From contig NZ_FQTP01000008.1 of NCBI RefSeq assembly GCF_900128515.1, forward strand, positions 1 through 36,922: a stretch of 36,922 nt of DNA. Reading direction: 5' to 3'. The position numbers and the translations under genes were made by a program. Within the stretch, counting starts at the first letter, position 1. Every line of letters starts with the position of its first letter. The DNA comes from Bathymodiolus heckerae thiotrophic gill symbiont (GTDB lineage: Bacteria > Pseudomonadota > Gammaproteobacteria > PS1 > Pseudothioglobaceae). Under the pieces are notes generated by a model. The model searched no databases, was not told the DNA's origin, and was given only the letters and a program-made list of their open reading frames with translations. Shown here one piece after another: positions 1-7,389 of the stretch.

Positions 1-203
1 CTAGTGGGGCAGATTGAAGTATGGATAGTTCTACAATTCTAAGCCTAATAGCGGTTAAATATTTGTTGATTGTTTGTCTGCTCAATCCTGTTAATTCCTT
101 GATTTGAACTGCGTTCAAATCAAGAGAGAAATACTTAATTATTTCTCTAAATCTCTTCTCTGAAATACGGGAACGATTTACATACTTGTTTTTTTACTTT
201 CAT
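1..203 (-). pseudogene. IS1595-family transposase, 5' part, frameshifted and cut by window edge
   Basis: Reading the minus strand from the ATG at 203, the first codons give MKVK and then run into a stop after 18 residues. One frame over, the sequence is open to the window edge and reads SRISEKRFREIIKYFSLDLN followed by an HTH-like segment KELTGLSRQTINKYL. This matches what I know of the N-terminus of IS1595-type DDE transposases. The frame change falls at a run of seven A residues (T in the plus strand, 189-195); six would join the ATG directly to the transposase frame (MKVKNKYVNRSRIS). The catalytic region lies outside the window. Family assignment is from memory of the N-terminal motif and is fairly firm; whether the gene is dead or rescued by slippage is unknown. 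Confidence 0.7.
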
Positions 204-366
204 AACGGTACTTTAACATGGTTTTAAATATGCTTGGGTTGTCATGACCCAATAAATTATAGGTATTGAATGTAATTCTAGTGTGTCTAGAAGAGGGTTT
301 TTTGTAACAAAGTGTAAGCGGATGTTGTGCGAATGCACATAATAATGGCTTGCTTGTAACGTCTAG
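204..366. other. AT-rich gap with possible IS1595 outer end
   Basis: There is no gene here. The segment 236-250, GGGTTGTCATGACCC, is a near-palindrome about 33 bases upstream of the transposase ATG. It could be the outer end of the insertion sequence, with 251-258 as the 8-base target duplication usual for IS1595. The other IS end is outside the window, so this cannot be tested here. Two short hairpins are also visible, TTCTAG/CTAGAA at 276-292 and TGTGC/GCACA at 326-339. Neither looks like a proper terminator for the sensor kinase gene that ends at 367. Confidence 0.3.
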
Positions 367-1761
367 TTACTTTGGTAAGATAAGGTATGCAGAAACTCCA
401 CCTTTGCTGGCGTTTTCTATTCTAAGACTTCCACCATGCTCAATAGCAATATTTCTGGCGATACTAAGCCCCAACCCAGTGCCACCAGTTTTGTTATTTC
501 TGGATTCTTCCAATCGATAAAATGGCTCAAAAATTTTATCTAAATCTTTATCTGGTATCGAATCACCATTGCTGTATATAACAATTTCAACAGTTTCTTT
601 ATGATCTTGAATTTCAACTGAAACTTCCCCATTTCCATACCGATATGCATTTTCCAATAGATTGGTTAAACAGCGCCTAATAGAAACCAATTGAATATAC
701 AGGGGTTTTTCTACCTTTCCATGAATTTCAAATGGCATGCCCAAAACTCTAAAGTCTTCTTGCAGGCTTTCTAATAAAGCTTCTAAATTGACCTTTTTCC
801 TCAACTCATTTTTTTCTGTTCCACGCATAAAGGAAAGAGTGGTATTTACCATTTTTTCCATATGATCTAAGTCGCCTTTTATTTCATTACTGAGTTTTTT
901 GTCATCCAATAATTCAAGACGAAGTCGAAGGCGTGTTATTGGTGTTTTTAGATCGTGTGACACTGCAGATAGAATACGTACCCGATCACTTACAAATTTT
1001 ACAAGTCTTTCTTGCATAGTATTAAAGGCCATGGTAGCCAATTTAACTTCTGTAGGTCCTTTTACATCTAATGGTGGGCTCTTAATATTTTTTCCCAATG
1101 CTTCGGCAGCTTGAGATAGTGTAGATAATGGCCTTGTAACCCAACGTACTGCAATCCATGTTAAGAATAAAACAGCAACCATCAATACTAATAATGCCAC
1201 TACTAAACGAACAGGCCACTCAAAAATTTTCTTAGGTAAGAAGTAATGAAAATCTGCCCAAACCCCATCTTTAAGTTTAATTTGAACATGGAACGACTGA
1301 ATCAATAAAATAGACTGAGAGTCGTTATTTATTAATTGTGTCTCGATATTTGGACGGCCATGTCTAATAATATCTAAAGAATGCCTAGATTCAACAATTT
1401 CAACATGAGCCTCATATCCTAAAGGCAGTCCTTGTTGTAAATATTCCTTAAACAAGTGAACCAATCCCTCATTATTTTCAGATGTCGAATGATTGGAATG
1501 ATTCTTAAAATTACCCAAGGAAACTTCAAGAGGGTAGCCATTAATTGCATCAATAACTGCCGGCCTAGATTGAATATCAATAGAATCTAGTAGTGTAACG
1601 ATCGAACTTATTTTATCCGCACTATCTGCGCCAATTGTTTGATGTAAGACAGAATCCCTATCATAAAGATGAACAAGACCACTCAAAAGCTGTGGCACCA
1701 TAAGTCCAACTAGAAGAATTGTCAATAAACGCCCATAAAGCGATTGAGGTATTATTTTCAT
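367..1761 (-). CDS. EnvZ-type sensor histidine kinase
   Basis: This is an inner-membrane histidine kinase of 464 residues that should phosphorylate the response regulator encoded just upstream. TM1 is at about residues 10-30, a periplasmic sensor loop of about 150 residues follows, TM2 is at about 184-206, and a HAMP segment runs from about 207-258. The H-box SAVSHDLKTPITRLRLRLEL carries the phospho-accepting His269. The N-box is LLENAYRYG (Asn371), the F-box FEPFYRLEES, and the G2 box TGGTGLGLSIA. The G1 box reads YSNGDSIP, with Ser where Asp or Asn is usual. It is 7 bp downstream of the regulator gene and surely co-transcribed. The architecture is that of the EnvZ/OmpR group, but the signal is not evident and the loop matches no sensor domain I recognise, so I give no gene name. 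Confidence 0.9.
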   Translation of the reverse strand: MKIIPQSLYGRLLTILLVGLMVPQLLSGLVHLYDRDSVLHQTIGADSADKISSIVTLLDSIDIQSRPAVIDAINGYPLEVSLGNFKNHSNHSTSENNEGLVHLFKEYLQQGLPLGYEAHVEIVESRHSLDIIRHGRPNIETQLINNDSQSILLIQSFHVQIKLKDGVWADFHYFLPKKIFEWPVRLVVALLVLMVAVLFLTWIAVRWVTRPLSTLSQAAEALGKNIKSPPLDVKGPTEVKLATMAFNTMQERLVKFVSDRVRILSAVSHDLKTPITRLRLRLELLDDKKLSNEIKGDLDHMEKMVNTTLSFMRGTEKNELRKKVNLEALLESLQEDFRVLGMPFEIHGKVEKPLYIQLVSIRRCLTNLLENAYRYGNGEVSVEIQDHKETVEIVIYSNGDSIPDKDLDKIFEPFYRLEESRNNKTGGTGLGLSIARNIAIEHGGSLRIENASKGGVSAYLILPK

Positions 1762-1768
1762 ACCATTA

Positions 1769-2491
1769 TTAATAAAATTTTACCAAAGGAGAGAATAAAT
1801 AGCCTTCACTACGCACGGCATGCAATATCTTTAGGTTTTTAGGGGTTTCATCAAGTCTTTTTCTAATGCAGCCTACTAGTACATCAATACTACGATCAAA
1901 CGAATCACTCTCTCTACCCTGGGTAAGGTTTAATAACTGTTCTCGACTTAGCGTCCTACCACTATTGTCAATAAAAACTTTCAATAATTGAAATTCGCCA
2001 TCACTCAATGGAATCACAACCCCCTCTGGAGAAGTTAAATGACGCTGCTGAAAATTTAATACCCAATTAGAAAACTCCGCTCTAATAGTTTTTGCATTAC
2101 TAGATGTATCATCAGACATTGAAGCTCTACGTAAAACACTCTTAATGCGGGCTAACAACTCTCTAGGATTAAACGGCTTAGAAATGTAATCATCGGCACC
2201 CATTTCCAAACCTAGAATTCGATCTGTTTCTTCACCCATTGCAGTTAGCATAATAACAGGGGTGTTCGAATCAGCGCGCAATCTCCTAAGCAAAGATAAC
2301 CCATCTTCGCCCGGCAACATTAGATCCAATATAATTAAATCAAATGACTCTTCTCTCAATATTGAAAACATCTCCTGACCATCAGCAACAACACTTACTT
2401 GAAACTCTGTCTTCTGTAAATACTGTTTTAACAAATGACGAATTTCTGAATCATCATCAACAACCAATAGTTTTAATTTATTATTTTTCAT
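1769..2491 (-). CDS. OmpR-family response regulator
   Basis: This is a 240-residue DNA-binding response regulator. The receiver domain spans residues 6-120, with the acidic pair Asp12/Asp13, the phospho-acceptor Asp56 in DLIILDLMLPGEDG, Thr83 and Lys105 (SKPF). A winged-helix trans_reg_C domain follows at about 135-235; the segment SREQLLNLTQGRESDSFDRS and the run CIRKRLDETPKN are typical of the OmpR subfamily recognition helix region. It precedes the histidine kinase gene by 7 bp, so the two form a conventional pair. The promoter must lie in the 60 bp between this start and the end of hemW; I see no strong consensus there. No target operator can be named from this window. Confidence 0.92.
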   Translation of the reverse strand: MKNNKLKLLVVDDDSEIRHLLKQYLQKTEFQVSVVADGQEMFSILREESFDLIILDLMLPGEDGLSLLRRLRADSNTPVIMLTAMGEETDRILGLEMGADDYISKPFNPRELLARIKSVLRRASMSDDTSSNAKTIRAEFSNWVLNFQQRHLTSPEGVVIPLSDGEFQLLKVFIDNSGRTLSREQLLNLTQGRESDSFDRSIDVLVGCIRKRLDETPKNLKILHAVRSEGYLFSPLVKFY

Positions 2492-2551
2492 GTATTTTTA
2501 AATTTTACGCTTGTTTTTTTTACAAGAAATAAATTAAAATATTGGTGAATT

Positions 2552-3658
2552 TCATAAAAAAACCCCCTGCAAATCATTTAAAAAATCATAGCCTTTAGTG
2601 GTTGGTATGATTCGATTTTTATCAATATCGAGCAATCCATCTAATGCCACCTTATCAAGATTGTTCTTAATACTATCAATAGAGAGACCCGTCCTTCTAT
2701 CAAACAAATCCATATCAAATCCATCTTTTAAACGCAGTGCATTGAGCATAAACTCAAAGCCGGGATTGCTAATAATTTCAGTCGTTTTTTGTCGTTGATT
2801 AATATAATCTTTGGGGGATTTTGACTTTAGTGTGCGAATAATTTTTTGTTCATTTTTCAGGGTAATTTTCCCGTGCGCACCTGCACCAATGCCAATATAA
2901 TCACCAAACTCCCAATAATTAATATTGTGTTTTGAGGGTGTTTTTCCAAAAGCAGAAACCTCGTAACGATTAAAACCTTTATCTTCCAACAGTTTAACAC
3001 CCGCTTCGCCCATTTTCCAAATATCATCCTCTTTTGGCAAGGTGGGCGGAAATTTTGCAAACAAGGTATTTGGCTCAATGGTGAGTTGATAAAAAGAAAT
3101 ATGGGTTGGTCCAAGCTCAATCGCTTGTCTTAGATCTAACAAGCAACCTTCTAATGTTTGACCTTTCAGCCCATACATTAAATCAATATTAAAATTATCA
3201 AACAACTTTGCAGCTTCGGTGCAGGCCTTGCCTGCCTCATCTGCATCATGAATACGACCTAAAGACTTTAAATTCTGGTCATTAAAGGATTGCACACCAA
3301 TAGATAAACGATTAATACCAATACCCTTGAAAGCCTTAAATTTTTCGATTTCAAAAGTACCTGGATTGGCCTCTAAGGTAATTTCAATATCATTTTCAAA
3401 TGTTAATCTAGATCTAAGCCCCTCAAATAACTTGGATAAATCTAACTCACTCATTAGGCTTGGTGTTCCGCCACCAATAAATATCGAGCCAATTGATCGA
3501 CCTTGTGCGTAACTTAGATCTTCATCAAGATCTTCAAGTAATAATTCGATATAACCTTCTCTATTATCGCCTTCATGAGAATTAAAGTCACAATAAGGGC
3601 ATTTTTTTACACACCATGGATAATGAATATAGAGTGCTAATGGTGGCAATTCCAACAT
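2552..3658 (-). CDS. hemW: HemW-type radical SAM heme chaperone
   Basis: This 368-residue protein belongs to the HemN/HemW radical SAM group. The 4Fe-4S motif is Cys16-x3-Cys20-x2-Cys23 followed by Asp-Phe (CVKKCPYCDF). The CxxxCxxCxF form is the HemW signature; true oxygen-independent coproporphyrinogen oxidase HemN has a fourth Cys there. GGGTPS follows at about residues 62-67. HemW binds heme and passes it to target proteins; it is often wrongly labelled as a coproporphyrinogen oxidase. It lies 16 bp downstream of rdgB in the same direction, an arrangement (rdgB-hemW) common in gammaproteobacteria. The ATG start gives the normal N-terminus just before the Fe-S motif. Confidence 0.93.
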   Translation of the reverse strand: MLELPPLALYIHYPWCVKKCPYCDFNSHEGDNREGYIELLLEDLDEDLSYAQGRSIGSIFIGGGTPSLMSELDLSKLFEGLRSRLTFENDIEITLEANPGTFEIEKFKAFKGIGINRLSIGVQSFNDQNLKSLGRIHDADEAGKACTEAAKLFDNFNIDLMYGLKGQTLEGCLLDLRQAIELGPTHISFYQLTIEPNTLFAKFPPTLPKEDDIWKMGEAGVKLLEDKGFNRYEVSAFGKTPSKHNINYWEFGDYIGIGAGAHGKITLKNEQKIIRTLKSKSPKDYINQRQKTTEIISNPGFEFMLNALRLKDGFDMDLFDRRTGLSIDSIKNNLDKVALDGLLDIDKNRIIPTTKGYDFLNDLQGVFL

Positions 3659-3674
3659 GCTTTCTAGGTAAGAA

Positions 3675-4262
3675 TTAAGCTTGTAACTCGATCAACAATG
3701 CTTGCAATGCTTTGCCACGATGAGAGATGTTATTCTTTTGCTCTGGAGTCAACTCTGCTGAGGCTTTTTGATGTATAGAAACATAGAAAATTGGATCATA
3801 GCCAAAACCATTTTCACCTACTTTTTCACGTAGAATTTCACCTTCCCAGCCACGCTGAATAATAATTGGCGTCGGATCATTTGCATGTTCAACAAAAACA
3901 ATCGCACACCAAAATCGTGCTGTGCGCTTACCGTCAGGCACATCTTGCATATCCTCTAAAACCTTAATTGTATTAGCCTCGTCATCACCATGATTACCCG
4001 CATACCGAGCAGAATAAATACCTGGCGCACCATTTAAAGCATCTATAACAATACCAGAATCATCAGCTAGTGCAGGTAAGCCAGATTGCTCACTAGCATT
4101 ACGCGCTTTAATCAGTGCATTTTCAACAAAGGTTAGGCCGATTTCTGGCACCTCTTCTACACTCATATCACTCATCGAAACAACATCATAAAGCCCCTCT
4201 AACATGGTGTTAAATTCTCTAATTTTTCCCTTGTTGTTACTAGCAAGAATGATTTTTTTCAT
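3675..4262 (-). CDS. rdgB: RdgB/HAM1 non-canonical purine NTP pyrophosphatase
   Basis: This house-cleaning enzyme hydrolyses dITP, ITP and XTP to monophosphates, keeping deaminated purines out of DNA and RNA. The 195-residue product starts MKKIILASNNKGKIREF, with the family's N-terminal substrate-binding T/SxNxxK pattern (ASNNKGK). It also has LADDSGIVIDAL and PGIYSARYAG, the central active-site blocks, and SHRGKAL near the end. I chose the ATG at 4262: the reading frame is open upstream, but the extra 33 residues show no family similarity and would run into the rpiA start. It is divergent from rpiA, with 63 bp between the two start codons, and probably heads an operon with hemW. Confidence 0.95.
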   Translation of the reverse strand: MKKIILASNNKGKIREFNTMLEGLYDVVSMSDMSVEEVPEIGLTFVENALIKARNASEQSGLPALADDSGIVIDALNGAPGIYSARYAGNHGDDEANTIKVLEDMQDVPDGKRTARFWCAIVFVEHANDPTPIIIQRGWEGEILREKVGENGFGYDPIFYVSIHQKASAELTPEQKNNISHRGKALQALLIELQA

Positions 4263-4287
4263 AATAGATAAGCGTAAAGTCTCAGTG

Positions 4288-4293
4288 TATAAT
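4288..4293 (+). promoter_or_regulatory. Candidate -10 box for rpiA
   Basis: A perfect TATAAT lies 32 bases before the rpiA ATG, in the 63-bp gap between rdgB and rpiA. No good -35 element sits at the usual distance (4265-4270 reads TAGATA), so this is a consensus -10 match only. In an AT-rich sequence such matches also arise by chance. Confidence 0.35.
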
Positions 4294-4325
4294 CGACTGA
4301 ATATAAAAAAAATTTGGAGCACATT

Positions 4326-4988
4326 ATGACTCAAGACGAAATGAAATTTGCAGTTGCGCAAGAGGCACTTAAGTACGTTGTTAAGGATACTATTATAGGC
4401 GTAGGCACAGGATCTACTGCTAATTTTTTCATTGATGCATTGGCAACTATGAAAGGCGATATTAAAGGCTGTGTTGCAAGTTCAGTTGCAACAGCTGAGC
4501 GCTTAGAAGGCCATGGCATTAAAGTATTTGACTTGAACGAAGTTGAAGCTATTTCTGTTTATATTGATGGTGCTGATGAGTCTGACGATGGATTAAACCT
4601 TATTAAAGGCGGTGGTGGTGCGCTTACGCGTGAAAAGATTGTTGCTGCTGTTGCTGACAAATTTGTTTGTATTGCTGATGAATCTAAATTGGTTAAAGTA
4701 ATGGGCAACTTCCCATTGCCAGTAGAAGTTATTCCTATGGCTGCAAACTACGTCATGCATCAAATTACACGTAGAATTGGTGGCACACCTTTTATCAGAG
4801 AAAATTTTACGACTGATAATGGCAACTTAATTTTAGACGTAGAAGGGCTAAAAATTACAGATGCAAAAACCATGGAAACAGAAATAGATAGTATTATTGG
4901 TGTTGTTACCAATGGTTTATTTGCCAATCGTGGTGCAAATGTATTATTACTCGGCACACCAAATGGTGTGAAAGTAGTCGGCACTTAA
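4326..4988 (+). CDS. rpiA: Ribose-5-phosphate isomerase A
   Basis: RpiA interconverts ribose 5-phosphate and ribulose 5-phosphate in the pentose phosphate pathway and, in autotrophs, in the Calvin cycle. The 220-residue protein carries the phosphate-binding loop [11 protein letters not shown], the active-site block IDGADESDD and [14 protein letters not shown] with the catalytic Glu, and the C-terminal [12 protein letters not shown]. Length is close to the E. coli enzyme (219). I start at the ATG at 4326, which has GGAG six bases upstream. A TTG four codons earlier is in frame but sits on that ribosome-binding site. The gene converges on the BepA-like gene with only 6 bp between stop codons and no terminator visible in the gap. 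Confidence 0.96.
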   Translation: MTQDEMKFAVAQEALKYVVKDTIIGVGTGSTANFFIDALATMKGDIKGCVASSVATAERLEGHGIKVFDLNEVEAISVYIDGADESDDGLNLIKGGGGALTREKIVAAVADKFVCIADESKLVKVMGNFPLPVEVIPMAANYVMHQITRRIGGTPFIRENFTTDNGNLILDVEGLKITDAKTMETEIDSIIGVVTNGLFANRGANVLLLGTPNGVKVVGT

Positions 4989-4994
4989 ACTAAT

Positions 4995-6323
4995 TTAGGG
5001 CAATTCTTTGTAAAGATCGATGCGCTTTTCCAAGCGTTCAATTTCTACATCAATAACATCAAATAAATCTTGCGAGTTAGTGATTGCTTTGGCACGCTCA
5101 TAACGAGTAATTGCTAAGTTTAATTTACCCTGTTGGATTAACGCTTTGGCATTATGAATATGAACCCTATCCAGGTACCCAAGATCTACATATAAAGAAG
5201 ATAGCAACTTGTGCGATAGATAAGTACCCTGATTTTTCTTTAAATAACGCTTTAATAGGCTAATACCTTTTTGCGTTTGTTGATTATCAAGATAGGCTTG
5301 AGCCGCAAAATAAATAGCCGCTTCATCATCAATTGCCTGTGCAAAATACTGTTGTGATTTTTCAATTTGATTAAGCTTAGCGTAAATTCTTCCAGCTAGT
5401 AAATTGCTAGATACACTGTCATTTGAAACCAACAATTGATCAACAAATCTTTTGGCAACTGAATAATTTTGACTCTCTAAGGCATCATAAGCTTGCATAT
5501 ACACGGTTAAATTTTTATCTTTTTCAAGCTTAATACGCTTATGCTGATGATAATACAAGCGCGCCTTAACTGTTTTATAAGTGAACGAATCTTCTCGATG
5601 ATCACCTTCTATTCGGCTTGATCGTTGCATAGAATCAGAAATACGGTTAATGCTCAATGGATGAGAGCGCAGAAACTCTTGAGCATCGGCACTGTCTTTT
5701 AATTTTTCAAAAAAGTGCGCCATGCCTTTTGGATCAAATCCTGATTTAATCAGCATATTGGTGCCAATACGGTCTGCCTCCCATTCATGCTCGCGGGTAA
5801 AGTTAATGTTTTGCTGAGCAGTTGCGGCTATGGTAGAAGTGGCAATAGCCTGTGAAACCTCTGAACTTTCCACTAAAGCAGCAGCCAACATACCTGCCAT
5901 CATAATATAAGTTTGCTTGTTGGTTTTGTCACTAAAACGCGCCAGATGATTTTGAGTGACATGGGAAATTTCATGTGACAGCACACCCGCCAATTCAGCT
6001 TCAGAATCAGAACGCAACAACATGCCCGTGTGCACGCCAATATAACCATAAGAGCCCGCAAAGGCATTAATACTGTCATCATTTAATAGAAAAAATCCAA
6101 AATGTTTTTCAGGATTTTCACTGTATCGAGCCAACTCATGCCCCAATGTCTTTAAATAAACTTGCGCTTCAATATCGGCAACAACGGAATTGGTATCCCA
6201 AATAATTTGTAAAAATTCATTACCATGCTTTTGCTCTTGTAGCGATTCACCTAAAGCCAACTCAGGAACCTTAAGTGCATTGAGATTAAAACTCAGTAAT
6301 AGTAATAGTAAAAACTTAATCAT
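4995..6323 (-). CDS. BepA-like periplasmic M48 metalloprotease with TPR tail
   Basis: This 442-residue secreted protein has an N-terminal signal peptide (about residues 1-16, very Leu-rich, ending LNA). An M48 zinc protease domain follows: HEISH at 117-121 gives the two His ligands and catalytic Glu, and Glu182 in EHEWEADRIG is the likely third ligand. From about residue 260 on it has helical TPR-like repeats (NSQDLF, LNQIEKSQQYFAQAI and so on). This is the layout of BepA (YfgC), which supports or degrades LptD and other outer-membrane proteins during beta-barrel assembly. Length is near BepA's (487 in E. coli), slightly shorter. Orthology is likely but the paralogues LoiP/YcaL share the protease domain; the TPR tail favours BepA. 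Confidence 0.88.
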   Translation of the reverse strand: MIKFLLLLLLSFNLNALKVPELALGESLQEQKHGNEFLQIIWDTNSVVADIEAQVYLKTLGHELARYSENPEKHFGFFLLNDDSINAFAGSYGYIGVHTGMLLRSDSEAELAGVLSHEISHVTQNHLARFSDKTNKQTYIMMAGMLAAALVESSEVSQAIATSTIAATAQQNINFTREHEWEADRIGTNMLIKSGFDPKGMAHFFEKLKDSADAQEFLRSHPLSINRISDSMQRSSRIEGDHREDSFTYKTVKARLYYHQHKRIKLEKDKNLTVYMQAYDALESQNYSVAKRFVDQLLVSNDSVSSNLLAGRIYAKLNQIEKSQQYFAQAIDDEAAIYFAAQAYLDNQQTQKGISLLKRYLKKNQGTYLSHKLLSSLYVDLGYLDRVHIHNAKALIQQGKLNLAITRYERAKAITNSQDLFDVIDVEIERLEKRIDLYKELP

Positions 6324-6336
6324 GAGTTTATTATAT

Positions 6337-6365
6337 TTGACTCTTACCCTTCGTGCGACTAAAAT
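6337..6365 (+). promoter_or_regulatory. Sigma70-type promoter for tusA-dsrE2
   Basis: TTGACT at 6337-6342 and TAAAAT at 6360-6365 are separated by exactly 17 bases. Each box differs from consensus at one position, and the spacing is ideal. The start of transcription would be about 6372, giving a leader of about 59 bases before the tusA ATG at 6431. This is the best-looking promoter in the window and suggests the sulfur-carrier pair is strongly expressed. Confidence 0.6.
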
Positions 6366-6430
6366 GATTAGACTTGTCTTATTAAAAGATAGGATTAATT
6401 AATTAATTTCAATATACAAAGGAGTCCACA

Positions 6431-6655
6431 ATGGCTGACGAAACTTTAGATGCATCAGGCTTAAACTGCCCATTACCAATTTTAAAAACTAAGAAAGCAC
6501 TATCAAAAATGGATGCAGGCAAAATCTTAGACGTAATTTCTACAGATGCTGGCTCAGTAAAAGATATTGAGGCTTTTTGTAACCAAACTGGCAACAAGCT
6601 TATTTCTACAACTGAAGATGGTGGTAAGTACATCTTCACAATTGAAAAAGTTTAA
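6431..6655 (+). CDS. tusA: TusA-family sulfur carrier protein
   Basis: This is a 74-residue cytoplasmic sulfur carrier of the TusA/SirA/YedF fold. The signature is Cys13 in SGLNCPLPILKTKKAL, the conserved CPxP site that carries persulfide sulfur; a second Cys50 sits at the position often seen as FC in TusA proteins. In sulfur oxidisers TusA shuttles sulfur between rhodanese, DsrE-type proteins and reverse Dsr or sHdr enzymes. Here it is followed 28 bp later by a DsrE2-like gene, which supports an oxidative sulfur-transfer role over, or as well as, tRNA thiolation. The start has a strong Shine-Dalgarno (AAGGAG) about seven bases upstream. Confidence 0.9.
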   Translation: MADETLDASGLNCPLPILKTKKALSKMDAGKILDVISTDAGSVKDIEAFCNQTGNKLISTTEDGGKYIFTIEKV

Positions 6656-6683
6656 TTCATAATCGCTTCAAAGGGGAATAACT

Positions 6684-7205
6684 ATGGCAGCTAAAGAAAA
6701 CAATAAAATGACTATCATCGCTACTAAAGGTACTTTTGATTGGGCATTCCCGCCTTTCATTATTGCTTCTACTGGTGTTGCAATGGATAAAGAAGTAACC
6801 ATCTTCTTTACTTTTTACGGTTTAAATCTTTTATTAAAAGACACTTCAAAGCTTAGAGTTTCTCCAATTGGGAACCCTTCTATGCCGATGAAAATGCCTT
6901 TTGGCCCTAAGTGGTTACAAAAAATTGATTTTGGCCCTAAACTGCCTAATCTTTTTTGGCAAATTCCTGGTACTGAGTGGTTAGCAACTTATCTAATGAA
7001 AAAAACTATGGCTAAGCATGGCGTTGCTAAGATGGAAGAATTACGTGAAATGTGTCAAGAATTTGATGTTAAATTTATTGCTTGTGAAATGACAGTTGAG
7101 TTATTTGGCTTTGATAAAGCAGACTTTATTGATGGCGTTGAATTCGCTGGCGCTGCAATGTACTTTGATGAAGCGGCTTCGGGCGATCACCACTTATATA
7201 TGTAA
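6684..7205 (+). CDS. DsrE2-like sulfur-transfer protein
   Basis: This 173-residue protein belongs to the DsrE/DsrF/DrsH-like fold, closest by pattern to the DsrE2 (DsrE3A) branch. It has an N-terminal strand-loop TIIATKGTFDWAFPPF, a central hydrophobic stretch FFTFYGLNLLL, and the conserved Cys134 in FIACEMTVELFGF, the expected persulfide site; Cys124 is ten residues earlier. It ends DGVEFAGAAMYFDEA, also typical. DsrE2 proteins exchange persulfide with TusA and are common in sulfur oxidisers, where tusA and dsrE2 lie next to each other, often with a rhodanese. No rhodanese, sHdr or dsr gene is in this window, so the pair stands alone here. A GGGG-type ribosome-binding site precedes the ATG. 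Confidence 0.82.
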   Translation: MAAKENNKMTIIATKGTFDWAFPPFIIASTGVAMDKEVTIFFTFYGLNLLLKDTSKLRVSPIGNPSMPMKMPFGPKWLQKIDFGPKLPNLFWQIPGTEWLATYLMKKTMAKHGVAKMEELREMCQEFDVKFIACEMTVELFGFDKADFIDGVEFAGAAMYFDEAASGDHHLYM

Positions 7206-7225
7206 TTTTTACTTTGTCTTTTTAT

Positions 7226-7314
7226 CTTTATACTGCGTTAGACTCTTCAAAATTCTCAATCACATAGTTTCATCTATGCTCAATCGAGATTTTGTAAAAT
7301 CCGCCTTGTAAAAG
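7226..7314. repeat. Imperfect inverted repeat downstream of dsrE2
   Basis: Between the DsrE2-like gene and the terminator there is a roughly 90-base segment with imperfect dyad symmetry. The centre is CATAG, six bases, CTATG (7263-7278). Moving outward, CAAAATTCTC on the left partly pairs with GAGATTTTG on the right, and the outermost CTTTATACTGCG partly matches the reverse complement of CGCCTTGTAAAAG. The arms need bulges to pair. It looks like a small mobile-repeat remnant or a folded 3' UTR; no protein is encoded. Confidence 0.45.
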
Positions 7315-7342
7315 AAAAAAATACTAGCAAAAAAAGTGATAA

Positions 7343-7368
7343 AAAAAACCTCCGAAAGGAGGTTTTTT
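7343..7368. terminator. Bidirectional Rho-independent terminator
   Basis: AAAAAACCTCC and GGAGGTTTTTT form a perfect stem around a GAAA tetraloop. The A-tract on one side and T-tract on the other make it work in both directions. It can end the tusA-dsrE2 transcript from the left and the long minus-strand pabC-mltG to HAD operon from the right. Confidence 0.92.
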
Positions 7369-7389
7369 ATTATCTAAATATTGATCGAT

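Noticed and set aside
4314-4325. TTG start for rpiA four codons upstream
   Set aside because: The TTG lies on the ribosome-binding site of the better ATG at 4326.
4263-4361. Upstream extension of rdgB by 33 residues
   Set aside because: No RdgB similarity, and it would overlap the rpiA start; MKKIILASNN is the normal family N-terminus.
7096-7311. 71-residue frame overlapping the end of dsrE2
   Set aside because: It is a shifted reading of dsrE2 continued into an AT-rich repeat; no start signal or family resemblance.
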